From Haliclona indistincta (taxonomy: Eukaryota > Porifera > Demospongiae > Haplosclerida > Chalinidae): a stretch of 64,000 bases of DNA. Under the pieces are notes generated by a model. It saw only the letters and a program-made list of their open reading frames with translations. It was not told the origin of the DNA and ran no database searches. This document shows positions 42,401-57,400 of the stretch, piece by piece (position 1 is the stretch's first letter; each line of letters opens with the position of its first letter). The stretch lies in contig OZ024790.1 of assembly GCA_964017065.1 (NCBI GenBank), forward strand, positions 12,522,703 through 12,586,702. Reading direction: 5' to 3'. Position numbers and translations under genes: made by a program.

Positions 42401-45400
42401 CATGCGTAGGCAAGCTGATATGTACAGCATAACAATTATTTTTAGCTACAATTTTAAAATTGTTAATAATAAAGAAAAGCCATCAACAATGAAAACTAAA
42501 CCAATGGTAGAAACAAAGACGGCTCAGTACGTGCATGATATTGAACTGCTCTTCACAGAAAAGAAAAACGGACACAAACAAGAAATTAAAAAGATTTCTA
42601 ACGAAATCAAAAGGATATAGGGTTGTGAAATCTACCACTGGTCCATAATGTAAACTAACAAGGAACAAGCATGCAATGGTAACACGATTGACTTGCTAAC
42701 AGACCATAGATCCCTACATCAGTGGTTGTACATAAGATCAGTATTCAAGCTCAATGCATGTCAGGTGTCAGCAGTCAACAGCAACTAGCTGAACTAGCTG
42801 AACTAGCTATAGTCAATCACAACAGCCACTGATGTAGGGGATCTATGGTCTGTTAGCAAGTCAATCGTGTTACCATTCCATGCTTGTTCCTTGTTAGTTT
42901 ACATTATGGACCAGTAGTAGATTTCACAACTCTACATCCTTTTGATTTCGTTAGAAATCTTTTTAATATATGAGCTGAGGAATTTAATAACGACGTTTGG
43001 ATGTTATTAAAATTTATTGTGTTCAATGGAGATACTGTAACTCACCCTTTGCTGGGAATGACAGTAATGCGCACTTTAGCGAAAGCTAGCATAATTATTG
43101 CAGTATGCACAGCACGCGATGGCCATCGCCTGGGCCTAGCAAAGTACGGATCGTTCGAGATAGTGCCTGGATTTGCCTATGAGAGCTATGAATTTTGTAC
43201 TCGTGTGGGTGCTATCCAAAAGAAGACCTTGCAAACCTTTTAGGTATCATCTACATGTAGCTGCCATACAGTCGATAAGCTGCACTGACTACAAGTGGCT
43301 GGGCTCAGAAACGATGCATTGTGGCTCCATACTCGACACACTTTCTCCCGCTCAATGTACGTTAAGAATACCTTAGATTACAATGCAAATCAACTGCTAA
43401 GTCTTGGATCTCACTGATATTGACAAAACAACCCTTTTCAGGTATTTGACAACAGTGGGTTGGTTTTGGTGTATGAAGTAGTCTATTCTAGCCGGTGCAC
43501 AGTGTTTTTCTTCTGACAACTACGTACTCCTTGGTTGCTCCATGTGCTCTATGATACTACTACACAATATATGGCCGTTTTAGTACTAACGGGACTTGTA
43601 GAGATTGCTAATGCCCATTCTTCCACTGAACACTAGCAGCATCCAGAGCATCCACATGTGACGTCACATCATTATTAAATTCCTCAGGTCGTATACGCAA
43701 CTGGCCTATTCACTATCAACAGTTTGCAAATGAAGTCTAATCATGTCTAAAATCATGTGCTTTATCATAATGTTTTCCGTGCATTGAAGTTTTTCATTAC
43801 TTTAGTGGCACAGATGTTTGTCAAGAGGCTCCATAAAAACTAGAGGTCTTATGAACACATACCCTGGATACTGCAGCAGAAGCAGTACTGTAGCAGCATT
43901 TACTGCAGCTACTATAGGCACCATGCCACTACAATAATAGCACTGTGTAGCAGCACTGCAGTACTACTGTATAGCCGATAAATTTTGTGAGGTTAAATTT
44001 TACGAGAGGCAGAAATCTGAGAACACAGTCTCGAATTTAACAAAAAATTAATTTTTAAACACAATGTAATGAGTGCGTCTGTTTGACTATCCTGTAACCG
44101 TGACAGCAACACTAACCTTTTGTAAAAAAATCATATAAAGGATCCGCAGCGACACGTGAATCACGTGCAACTTGTTGCTCATAACAATTTAGTTTGTTAC
44201 TGATGAAGCGAAGAGAAAGTTTTAACAAATTCTTATTAACAAGCTGGTTAAGTTCAGCGACCTGAGAAATCACATCTGCCAACCGTTCACAACTGGGTGG
44301 AGTTTCCTACAAATCAAAATATATTCCATAAACAATTATTACAGAGCTGCATAGGTTATTAATTTTAGGAAATTTCGTGTAATAATTAACATTAACAATT
44401 AACGAGCGACACTATTGTTATCAAACCCTTTGTAGTGTGTACTAAAGACATGAGTAACAATTCACAATTGGAATTAAACCAGTGTGATTTCAAGCGTCCA
44501 CGAGTGGTCACTGCAGGCGCAATAACCCTTGCTTCTAGATGAAAATTTTATTCCTTATCAGTGGTCCACCTGCTACTTTCTTGTTTCCCAAAATAAGGAA
44601 ATCGTAGCACCAACGATTCTCTCTGTAAGACCAACGAAAAGGACACGGAATCTAGCTCAAAAATGATTGGAGAAATGATTCTAAACAACGCCAATGACCC
44701 TTTGACTGAAATTTTTATCTATTCGTTCTAAATAATGCATATGCATCAAGGTGAGCCAGGCAGAATTAACTCGAGAACAAAAGCACTTTAGTAAAATCCA
44801 CGAGTCACATTGCAAACCATTGTCTAGCCTCGTCCCCTGCCATTAATTTTCGCAACGAAACGAACGAATAAGCGAAAATTAAGGCCTGGTATCTATTGCA
44901 TGGGTAATTGTGCGCATGCGCTAGCTATGAAAACACGTGGCTTGGCTACTGATTGTCGATACAGGGCTGTACAAGGCCTGCTGTGCACAGCGTTGCTGTA
45001 GTTACGCTGCTGACGAATGCAGCAACGTGGTAGACGCCAGATACTGGGTTTTCGAGAGACTCTGTGAACGATTGTATTTCAAACATGTCAGCACAGAGTC
45101 ACCATACACAGTAGAGACCACGCGAACACAGACAGGACTTCGCTGCTCATACTCGAGCACTAGATCCGCTTCTACAGGTTGCAACGCAGACAGTAGGCCT
45201 CTTAGAGCGCCATTTTCACGTGAATATACGGGCTAATATCACAAACAAATATTCAAGTGTGAACGGATTCCCCAGATTCTGGGGAATGGTCAAAGGTCAC
45301 CCTTGCAATAGATACCAGGCCCTTTTTTCGCGCTTCCGTTTTCGTTCGTCCGTTTCGTAAGCGAAAAAATTTGGCCTGGGGACGAGGCTAACCATAGTCA

Positions 45401-48400
45401 TGCTTAGCCTGATCATACCTTACCGACCGACGCGTAGAAGTGATCACTGATCTCTGTAGCTCCATTGACAGAATGAATGAACGAACTTCACAAAACCCTC
45501 GGAGCATGATGCACATTGTAGATCTGGCTCCTTTAAGTTTTGGTTTGCAGCAGGAGCCTGTTAACAGTTTGCTAGCTATTGAAACTGCACTGCTAACCAG
45601 AAGACAGCAAAATGCTGAACATAAGGCATGTCACGTGGGCATGGCCATGAACATGGAGTAGTTCGGAGGTATATCGCTGTAGGCTTCGATAGGCTTTTTC
45701 TTGCAATGTCTACTAACCCTCGAGCTGTCCTGCTGTTTAGATGGAATTTATAAGTTTAGGTAGTCAACTATAATGAGCACTTTTGCTGTGAGAGAGCCAG
45801 CTTGAGGCAAGAGGGTCGTCAAGGTGAGCCAGGCAGCCATAACTCAAGATCGAAATCACTTTAGCAAACCACATTGCAAGCCATTGTTGTGCTTAGCTTG
45901 TGCATACCTTAACCGACGCGTAGAAGTGATTGCTGGTCCTGTAGCTCAATGGACAGCCTTTACATGTGCATGCGCCCAGGGTTAATAAATGACAAAGCAA
46001 GTACCGTAATTCTTGTGCATGCGCCAAGAGTTAATGAATGAGAAAATAAGTACCGTAGCCCTCGTGAATGCACCGAGGATTAATCATTACTATTCCATGT
46101 AGGCTTAAAAATTACAGCTACCTTTTGATGACAGCTGTAGTAATCAGAGAAGGCACAGAGGAGCATCATCATGTCAAACAAGTTGCCTTCACCACAACGG
46201 TATCTAGATAGAATAATAAATTATCATTAAGAGCATGAACATAAGATTTCTGTACTATAGACACCGGTTGTTAGGGACACATCAGTAGTCAAATGCACAC
46301 GTGAATTCATGGACGGTTCTACTGAGAGAGCATTCAGTGTAGCGTGCTGTGGGCCTTTAGAACACAACTAACACTGTTTGCTGATGGTAAGCTACCTATT
46401 ACAACTGGTGTCTACGATAATCTGATTGGCCTAATATTTTATAGCCATTGTTAGTTCTTGAGATAGCAAGATGTAATTACCATGCATATTTCTGAGTTTA
46501 CCTTGTAGATACTATCTGTCGTAATGTATCAATATTGCGCTGAGAAGTTGTTCTTTCTAGCCTTTTCAGAGTTTTCTTGATTTCTTGATACAGAGTCATT
46601 TCTTTGTCTTCTCTAAACAGCTTCAGATGAAACCTAACTGGCCGACTAACTTTAGCATCAACCTGTATTGATGCAATGAGATTAGAAATACTACTAAAAC
46701 CCTACTACCTCTGCTTGGATTTTTTGCTTGAAAGGCAACAGACAGTTGAAGTCTCTACAACAAGCATCAAATTGAGTATTCAACAATTCATGAATGACCA
46801 CAACACTTCCACATCTTCTAAATATGTGAACTACTAGCATTGCACCATGACGATCTGGTGTAGTTAATATAGCATTGATCTTTGGCACTGATTCAGCCAA
46901 CTAAAAATTTAAGTATCAAGAATTGTCATTTAATAATAATTATGGTATATTTTTATACCTCAATTATATCTTCTTTTCCACAGATATGATCAGCTAGTTT
47001 TTCAAGTAGTACATGTAGCAGTACTTGCTTTTCTATCATCAATAACGCATTATTTCCAAGTAAATTGAGCTTCTAAAATGGTGCAAGGTTTAAATTGTGG
47101 ATTTAACACATATGTCGTCATACCGATAAAACACTTTCAAAAAGTTCTATAATACTTAACAACTTCATTGATTTTTCTCTGACTTGATCCAGTGCGACAG
47201 AAAAGTATAGGTCCATTAGTAGATGCTGCATGGCAAAACGTTTAAGTTGACATTCTTAGAATCTACTTCATTACATTTTCATTGCCTGTCATATAAAAGC
47301 CCGGAATAAATGGATTTGGCTGGGAACAGCTTGAAACAACATCAGACACAATAGCTCTTGCCTGTGTGCAAATCAGTTATTATGCATAAATGCTACTAGA
47401 ATGCAAACATTGTGAGGCGTGCCTGTCATGATATTATGTGCAGTAAGCATACCTCATTATCAAAAATTCCTAAAGAATTGTCAAATACGGCTGATGATGT
47501 AGATAATATCCTTGATAGATAGAACTTGAGCAATCGAACACCTGATTCTTTTGTATGAAAAATCCTATCGAAATTTTCATCTTCGAATAGTTTTAAGAAC
47601 CAGAGGATGTCTTCATCTTGATAATGTCCAATTCTCTTGGGTGAAAAATAATGTTCTAGCATTTCACTAACTACTTGCTGTAGTGATCCCTTCGGACATT
47701 CAAATAAAAATTTTAAAATCTGGTCAGTTAACAGGCCCAAATGTGTTGGTTTCTGAAAGAATAGTAAACAATGGTTACACCTAAAATATTGTGTGTCTAA
47801 CCTTAGCGTCCTCAGACAAAGTATGAAAGTAGAGAAAATATTGAAGTACTGAATCGATAGTACTTTCAGGTAGCATTTCATCACAATTAAGTATCAATAG
47901 CACGGTATGTATCACATCCCATTTTCTCTTAACTGTAGTCACAACAATGCCTTGAATAGTAGGTAACCTCATCTAATCATAGACAAGAGCAAATTAAAAA
48001 CTATTTGTGACTACGTCCACGATACCAATGTACTGTTGTACACTGATGCATGTTTCTGAACAAGTGCACATGTTGAAAAGCTAGTAATCTTTTTACTCTG
48101 GCTTTTAACAAAAATACCAAAAAGCGAAAAATTTTGGAGCGTCATTATTTTATTATCGATAATTATTTTGGCAAATGACCTGAAATTTGTGCTTTGGCGA
48201 ATTTACCGTATAGCGGGAAATTTTCGCGGGAGAAAATTTTCGCGAATTTCAGGCTATTCGCGAAAATATTATCCGTGAATGTCTTGTTTTTTGTTGACAA
48301 AGATAGGGCAATAGCGCTGATTCGCGAAAATATTATTCGCGAAATGCTCTATCTCGCGCATTTGCGAAAATTTTCTCCCGCAAAAATTTCCTGCTATAAT

Positions 48401-51400
48401 ATTATGGTAACTTTGGCATCTGCATGGTGCATACTTTTAGCGAAGTTAATTTTGAAGGAATTGAAGCTAGATACATTTTTTGTATTTTGCCTAAAAACTT
48501 CCAGGAAAATTACCAGCTATATGGTACATTAGTGTAATACTGGCTCTTAGCAATTATGATGTCATCACTAATAATACAAGAAAATTAAAAAGATTTCTAT
48601 CGAAATCAAAAGGATGTAGGGTTGTGAAATCTACCACTGGTCAACAATGTAAACTAACAAGAAACAAGCATGGAATGGTAACACGATTGACTTGCTAACA
48701 GACCATAGGTCCCTACATCAGTGGCCGCTGTGGTTGGCTATAGCTAGTTCGCCTAGTTGCTGTTGACTGACACCTGACGTGCATTCAGCTTGTGACAGCC
48801 ACTGATGTAGGGATCTATGGTCTGTTAGCAAGTCAATCGTGTTACCATTCCATGCTTGTTCCTTGTTAGTTTACATTGTTGACCAGTGGTAGATTTCACA
48901 ACCCTACATCCTTTTGATTTCGATAGAAATCTTTTTAATTTTCTTGTTTGTGTCCTTTTTTCTTTTTTAGTGAAGTGCAGTTCAATATCAAGCAATTACT
49001 GTGCCGTCTTTGTTTCCACCATTGGTTTGGTTTACCTGTTGTTGATGGCTTTTCTTTATTATCAACAATTTTAAACTTGTAGCTAAATATTTCTTATGCT
49101 GTAGATATCAGCTCGCCTACGCATGCATGAATACAGCATGTACAGTGCATGTGAGCCCCGCCCAAACTTGTTTACGGCGGTTATAATTATCTGGCAAGGC
49201 AGAATGGTGATTCTGCGCTTGCTAGCTTACCGTTGTTCGAAGACTCCAGACAAATATGTGTTCTCCGTGGTCTATACGGCGTGGCGATACTTAAGCTAGT
49301 GCTTGGTCACGTGCGCTAACCACAGCTTGGTCACGTGCGTATTGCGCAATCACAATAATGGCGTCTAACACTTAGCTGACAATGGATCACGATCGAGAAA
49401 TCGTGGAATTTATATCGCCGTTTCGCTAAAAACTAAGTTCAAAAGGCACATGCCAGAAGAATTTCACGACTGTTCGTGGGTGTTTGGTCTCGGGACTGCT
49501 CACGTAAAGGTGCTAGGCGAGTGGAAGAAAGAAAGAAAGAAAACGAAGATGACGACCGTCGATTTTCACCGTTTCCAGATTCATCACTTTAGTAACAATC
49601 TCGAGCAATCTCCTTGCTACTGTAAGATGGGGCAACGCCAGATAGCTGATTTAAGTGTTTTTGGACGTATAAAATTCATCACCAGGCGAAATATCAGCGT
49701 TTGAACGCTAATACATTGTATGTAGCCGCCATCTTGTTTTCTCGTTCAACCCTACATAGGGAGGCACTACCGTGCCTCCCTAATAATTACAATTTTATTT
49801 TACCATTTGAAGATAGCTAGATGATAAATTCTTGACAGTAGTGCCATGATTTTGTGATCGATTCCTGCTCATCTCCAATAGATTTTCATACATTGCTTCT
49901 ATGACAAATTGAAACAACTCTTCCGGTTTTTTAAGAGTTGTAATTAAGTTGCCACATGTTTCTTGCGGAGATTGATATGAATTAAGAAGTCTTGTAAGTA
50001 AGAGAGACTCTTTGTCAATATCATACAGTCGAATACACACATGAAGATCAGCAATTCTTCTTTTTGCATTGGCATCTTTATGAGCAATTAGATACTGCTC
50101 TACTGGCAAGCTATTGGAATGAGACTTGGCAAAATCTTTCACATAACGTTCCCAAATGTCTTCATGTGACATTGCAGTAAAAACTGCTTCTAATGGTGCA
50201 TTTCCTGGCCCTCCATCCTATCATAATTATAATTAAATCAATTGAAAATTCTACATGTATATCATTACACTTACCTTGCCAGTACTCAACTTGGATACCA
50301 ACAAATCTACAATTTCTTCATGGATTTGCTTCAAGTCAGACTCTGAATTAGTTCTTTCTCTTGTTCGATCAACATTAAGTGATAAATTCAATTTTGTAGC
50401 AACATCTCTTCTACTTTGGTTAACCAATTCTTCTACATAGTCATAAATGAGTTGAAAAAATGGGAAGTTAGCACTACTAGATTTTCTTGAATTGCGTTGA
50501 ACACCTTGTGTCTTCTTCACCTCTGAAAGTTTTATCGGGATAGGATAGTCATATAGAATCTTTAAGACCATCTTTTCAATTTCAGAACCATCTTGGCTGT
50601 TGCAAACAATCGTAATAGCACGACAATCATTCATTAATGAAAGAATGTACAATAAAAAGTCGTGAAGGTAAGATCTAATGATAGTGTTGATGGCGTCGGT
50701 TATACTGAGAGAAAATTCACACCAGCAAACCAAGTTAGATGCTTGTTCGGATACATCAATGATAACACTTGGCTTCCAATACGAAAGAAACAAATCATAT
50801 ACAACTTGATTGAATTTTCTTTTGAATAAAATTTCTGTTAGACAGCAAGTAGTTTCACTTGAGGACAGCTTGTCACCATGATTGTCTCTAAGGACAATTC
50901 TAGGAGCAACAAGTGGTAGTGCTTCTTTTATCATGATGTTTACGAATTCTAATCCAATGAATGATGACTTATCTTCAGTGTTGCTATCAATGCAGCATTT
51001 ATTAAACCACTTTTGAATATTGATCGATGCCATACCAGGAGCAGCTGTATCAAGATAATAATGATCCCATCCTTGAAGAAAGTATGAAGGATAACAGTGA
51101 TTAAGAAACTGTTGAGGAGGAAAGTGTATAAGCAAAATGATAACTTTGGGAATGCTTAATTTTATTTGAGGTTCTTTTTCCTCAATTGTTATACGGATGT
51201 GGTTAATAGCTTCAGGTGGCACATCTTCGACATTAACAATTAAGATAAGCACTTCTTTGTCATCATTATTAGGATCATAAAACTTATGCAATACATCGCT
51301 AATGGCTTTCTGAGTAGAAAAATTGTTTATCTTGAAGACAGACAGCTTTTCTGGCTCCTCGAATGGATACTGTTGTAAATCAGCAGACCATGATTGTGTT

Positions 51401-54400
51401 ATGTTGTGAAGATGGTGAGAAGAACGACAATAACAAAGTAGTTTAGTTGGAGAGATCAATGGAGCATCTTCCATTCTGTACAAAAAGTAGAGCTAACGAA
51501 CAATTTTCATATGGTATAAATATAGGTTAGACGATGGATTCGAGGTGTCTACGGGATTTAGATTACCGCGGAAACCGATGTTTTAAACGTCCCGAGCGCG
51601 TAGTGCGAGGGCGTCTATTTCGGTTTCCAAGGTGAGCTAAATCTCGTAGGCACTGAGAATCTATCGTCTGAGGTGTTTAGACCATACCTGCGCTTAAGCA
51701 AACGAAGCGCTCGCGGTAGTAGAGAGCCCAGAGAAGTTCCCAGAGTCAAGCGAAAGCCCGTTTTCAAACGATGGCAGTATAAACTCGCGTGCGTTTTTCG
51801 ACGACGCCATGTTGTTGTGGTTATTAATGACGTGGTTAATTAAAGATGTTCTAAGTAAACTCAGCGGTGTACTAAGTGAAATCAGCGGTGTACTAAGTGA
51901 AATCAGCAGTGTTCTACTTGATTTAGAACACCTCTGGCTGACCAATCAAATTGCAGAATTACATTGAAGTATGGTCTAATACCAACTACGTAATATTTAA
52001 ACCACTCTGGGCGGTGCATTGCATGATTTAAAGCACGAGGGCATGGCCAGTAGTGGTTGAGAACACATGATAATGCACGAGCCGAAGATGAGTGAATTGT
52101 CAGTGTTATTGGCATGCCCGAGTGCTTTGAATCCCGTAATGCACCTTCTAAAACTTTTTATGCTCACTATGTGGTCTCCGCATTTTTATGCTAGGCTGGC
52201 GCCAACAAGTGTGTGTTATCTACTTTAGGTGGCGGGTTATGAATACTATGAATATCAATAAGCAAAACTATTTTTGCTACAACATCTGACAGAAGAACAA
52301 ACAGCAAAAAACTCGCTGTGAAGCATCATAACGTGCGTCTTCACATACATAGCGACTCTTGGCAAAATCTGCACAGGGCTAATCCCAGGACACTGTAGCA
52401 ATTATTCTCACAAAATAACGCGACGTGTAGTGTTAGCTAAGTCTATGAAAATCGTCTTATTTCAAGCCAGCAATGTCCTAGAGCGATTGAAACAGTCTTG
52501 TTTGGCTACCATTGTTGAATTGTAAGTTATCGTCGATAAACGGAGAGAGTGCGCTGATGTTCCGCATACAAAGCTTCAAATCCTCTGTAGCTCGAATTTT
52601 CAAACAAAACTGGTTCAATCCCTCCGTAAGTACTCGGTCTACAAGTAGGTACTAGTCAGGAAACACAGGTTTATACACAGCATCCAAAATTGTGAGAAAA
52701 TTCTGAATCCGATCTCTGCATTTGGAATGTATTGTGTTCTTTGCGAGCAGCCTAACAGTATATCAACTAATCATTTAGCTACATCCAGGCGCCATGAACT
52801 CTTTCTCTTCAGCATATTGGCACGCAGCAGTATGCTGAAGGTACGCAATGCATAATGTACACTTTGCCAGCGTCCTCTCCTTTTCAAGACGGACTCGCCG
52901 AGTACTATTTTTTCTTCATTTTTGTGAAGCCTAGAACAACCTGGCCCGGCCCGGCCTGCATTGTTAGCGTTTACAGTAGCGGTGTCGAGCTGTGCTGGGC
53001 CAGTCTGCTTTCCAATAGCAGACCAGGCCAGCCCAGCACAGCTGCCCCGGCTTGCATTTTCATGCGTTTACATTGGCAATTTGAGCCGTACAGTGTCGGT
53101 TATTATTTTGTTTAATGTAAAAGCGGTATATGATAACGCTCATTTCTTACATGAACGCCAGACACTGCATTTTACATTATGATCATATTATGCAAAATAA
53201 GAGTTCATTACATATTATACCATGCATAAATACCTTGATTGTAGCTCCAATTTCACTTTTTCGTGAAACCTAGTAATTAGAACTCTGAGACTGAAATGAC
53301 TCTGGAAATTGAGGTAGTGACTTATGTAATGATTTGGTAACTTGTTATGGTAGGTAATCAGAGCTTCAGGTGTCATCAGCTGCATAAGTCGTTTGCATAA
53401 ATGTGTCATCAACCACTGCTTGAAAATGGAGAGCACAAGTTCATTCTGTTTCGTTAATTTTCTCTTTTCATCTTTAAAGACTATGAAAGCATCTTCAATC
53501 ATATTTGGAGTAATATCAGAATCTTTCAGTTCTTCTAGTGTTTTTGAAAGAGATGGGTCATGTTTTTCGAACAGTTGCAACATGTGAGTTCCATCATCAT
53601 TCAATTCACACGGATCAGTCTGCATAATGATAATAACAACACTATTATAACTATTGGCTAAACAAAAACTTACCAGAGTAAATTTAAACCCTAGCTTGTG
53701 CTGAAGTTTCCATTCTAAATATGTTAATAAAGTAGCCATTTTGCTATTTAGTCTTGGTATGTCAGTGCACTCATGACTATCAACATTTTCAGAGAGTGGA
53801 TAAGGTAGAAGAGTCAGCAGTAGCGAATCAAATGTTCCTGTCTTTTGTCCATAGAGACTAAAATTTCCGCAAGATGCAAGAAGAGCAGATATCTATTAAT
53901 ATTTGAAGCAGTCATGCAGTAAACAGTATTATACCAATTTGTTCACACCTTTTTCTTTGCTGCTATGACGATTGCTCTAAGACAATTAGGTAAAGAATCC
54001 AACACATGAGCCAGCAGCAATTCATGACTAAGTGAGTATTTCTCAAATCGATTTAAAAAGGCTGCTGGTGTCTGGGTAATGACACTTCTCTTAATGACAA
54101 CAACACATTGGAAGTTTGGATTCACATGACATGGTTTTATGTACGAGCCAATAGCTACATTAGCATAGTAACCCTCATCAGTAGAAATAAATCGCTGATT
54201 GAAAAGGTCATAGAAGCACTCATTTATAGAATCAGTTTGGCTGAGTAGAACAGTGTGTCCTTGTGATGCGGAGTGCTTTATTGCTGCCACTACTCTCAGC
54301 TATAAAATTAGAAAGCAAATTAAAAATGGTAAGTAGTGAGTCAATTTACTATAATTATTTTCCTGTACGTTGTATATTGTATTTACATGTACAATGTGTC

Positions 54401-57400
54401 AATTTTCAAGTGTTAAGGTAGTTATTTGGTCACACACATATACTGCAATTCAGTTCCTCTACTAAGCGCCCTGTTCTATAGCTGGTGAGTCTCCAATAAA
54501 AATAATGCTGGTTATGAATTAGTAAGCAAAAATTGCAGAATATCGAAGTAGTTGACTTAGCGCCCTGGGTTCAAATTTGTACATGGGGTTTTAGTGAGTA
54601 AGTAATTCAAAAGTCATTCAAAACAATAAACACCTGGCTGGGAGTTTTACATACGATCACTTAACCATTGGATGCCTATGAACTCATAGAATTCGACCTA
54701 TTCATGTTCTAAAACTAAAGGCATGATCATAAGATGGTGATTACGTACTTTGTAAAGGAAAGAATCACTGAACACTAAGTGTAGCATTAGCTGAGGGATG
54801 CGGCTAATATGCGCACATTGCTTAGGTAAAAATTTCAGCTAGAGCATAATCGGTAAGAAATTCAGCATTATTAGCAGGTGTGGTCATATCGCCCACTTTT
54901 ACGCCTATCAGTTAGCCACATCAGCATGTTAGCAACATCTGCTCATTAGTTCTGCAGGCCTTTCTATGCCTAGTGACCTAGACAGCACTGCATAGTGGCT
55001 AGTGAACAAGTTATTGAATTATAATAGGTAACCATGCGGTAGTATAATGGATGAAAATTTGAGCATAGCTGAATGGCATAATAGGTAAAAATTATTGCAC
55101 ATTAGCCTCATCCCTAACTAGCTGGAGGGTATAATTATTACCTTTTCATTTTCAGCATCACATAAGAATCTGTTGCATACATGAATTCTTGTTTTCTTTC
55201 TGTCTAGTACATCAAATGAAAACAAGAGCCTCACTAGAGACTCATCTTCACTTGAATCAATTATCAGTTTATACCGAACTTCATTTTCAGCACTTAAGTT
55301 TTTCGGGTGATCAGATAAAGATTCTTTGAGTACATCTAGCACTCCTCTTCGTTTAACTTCTTCTGTATTTGATCCAATCTAAAGTATAAAATACTGATTG
55401 TAAGCAACTATAATGATAATTTTAGTTACTAGCCATTTTGCTCATTTATGTGCCATGAGGCTAAGCATAAACAGCTGATAATAATTATAGTGATGTCATT
55501 ATACTATTATTATTCTGTAGCTCAGGAGTCAATAATTATATCCCATACCAAAGGGTTACTTCCCGGAGGATTGGGTTACAGGATATACTCAATTAAAAAT
55601 TAAATTCATTAGAGTTCAATTAAAAATTAAATTCATTAGAGTTCAATTAAAAATTAAATTCATTATTCATTCATTAAATTCATTCACCTATCCGGTAACT
55701 CAAGGTAGGTGGAGTTTATCTTTTTGTACTACTATTACAATGTGAGTGAGCGCATTTTGCGGCTCATGCACAGCATGCATGCTAATGGCTACTTAGCTAG
55801 GGTCTCTCTGTGATGTGCTGTATCAAGTCTACAGCTATAGCTAGGTGTAGTATTTGTGGTGCATTGTGTGTCTATATTAAAATTGAACAGAAAATTGAAT
55901 GATGTTTGAGGCATTTAAAACCACATACCTTAAATACTCTGAGGAAGTAATCACATATGCTGTCAAAATAATCACTACCATTAAAGTTTCGTTCAAGTGA
56001 CTCAACAATCAACTGTGGAAAAATAGTTGTTTGATTCTGACGGATTCTCTCAGGAGATTTGAACTGCTTACGACGAAGGTGTGCACAGAAATAAATAAAA
56101 TCACGAAGACCAAAAAACCAGCTAATGTTTATATTTGAATCCTGCATCACATCAAGATATGATCGGCTGAATTCTTTAACAACTTCACTTTTGTCAGAAA
56201 TTTCAGAATCTCCATACAAGCACCCACAAGCCAAAACCTCAACATCATCTTGTGAAGTTTCCGGCCTATAAAGGCTTACTGCTCTATTCATTTTAGCAGC
56301 ATCAAGGATGTGATTTGATATGCCAACAAAAGCAACATCTTGTTTATCAAGATAGTAGTGAAGAACTTTCAGAGATTCATGTCTGGTTTCTGGAAGACCT
56401 GCTTCATCCATCATCACAACAGTTAAATTGTTTTCGTTGAGAGTTTTCAGGCTCACTTGACGATTAATAGCCTTTTGAAATACATTTTCAATTTCAATAG
56501 AAGAAGACTGTGGAGAACATTGGTAAAAGTAAGGAACCAAAGCTTTGAAAAGTGTACTTTCTCCAAAAATTGAATGAGGCGAGCCTTTACCCAAGAGGTT
56601 TGCAGTAACAATCTTAAATGAAAGTGTTTTTGATGACCCTGGTTGGCCAACAATAATCAAAGGTATTTTACACATTGTGCAAATAATTGTGGCATAAATG
56701 TTCTCTTTGAGAGCTTCAGTTTTGGCGACTCCAGGAGGCAGTTTTATCGCATTTATCATCCAATTTAATTCTTCCTTTAAAGCATTTTTAAATTCTACTG
56801 CATAGCTTAACCATAAATGGGGCACTTCTTTCATTATATCAATACAAAACCTTTCTCTGCCAGTAGCATTAAGTCTGAAGTAGTACACAACAGCTAGCGC
56901 AACAAAAAGAGCTCTCAATAGTTTCTTGATAATTTCCTCGTCATCTTCTTGGTACCTTTTAAAGATATCAAACATTTTTACAAGCCAGCTGTAGATAATG
57001 AAGACACGCTGAATATCTCTCTGGCTAACAGAGCTTCGAGACAATGCTTGTGCAACATCCATACCAAACTTAAGGTTGGAAAGATGCTGCCTTGCATATG
57101 TACTTATTAATTGCTGGCTTTTACTGATAAGATTTGCCAGAGAAGACTTTTGCATTTTGGTTAAATTTGGTTCAATCATAGCCATCTTGCTTTGAATGTA
57201 CTCCTTTTCCTGAGCATGACCCAGAGCCTGATAATTCCACATGAGTAGACAAAGAGTTTTATGAAAAGGGCGAACACGATAAGAACCAGTAAACCAGTTT
57301 TCTACTTGTCCAGCCGGAACCTCCAGGGTAGCCAAGCTATTTCCAAGGTGAGGATTACATGCGGCTACAATAAAAATGTTGCTTGGTATGTCCTACATGT

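Noticed and set aside
44937..45236. 99-codon plus-strand gene
   Set aside because: Lies entirely within the TIR element at 44824-45390, and the opposite strand is equally open; no domain.
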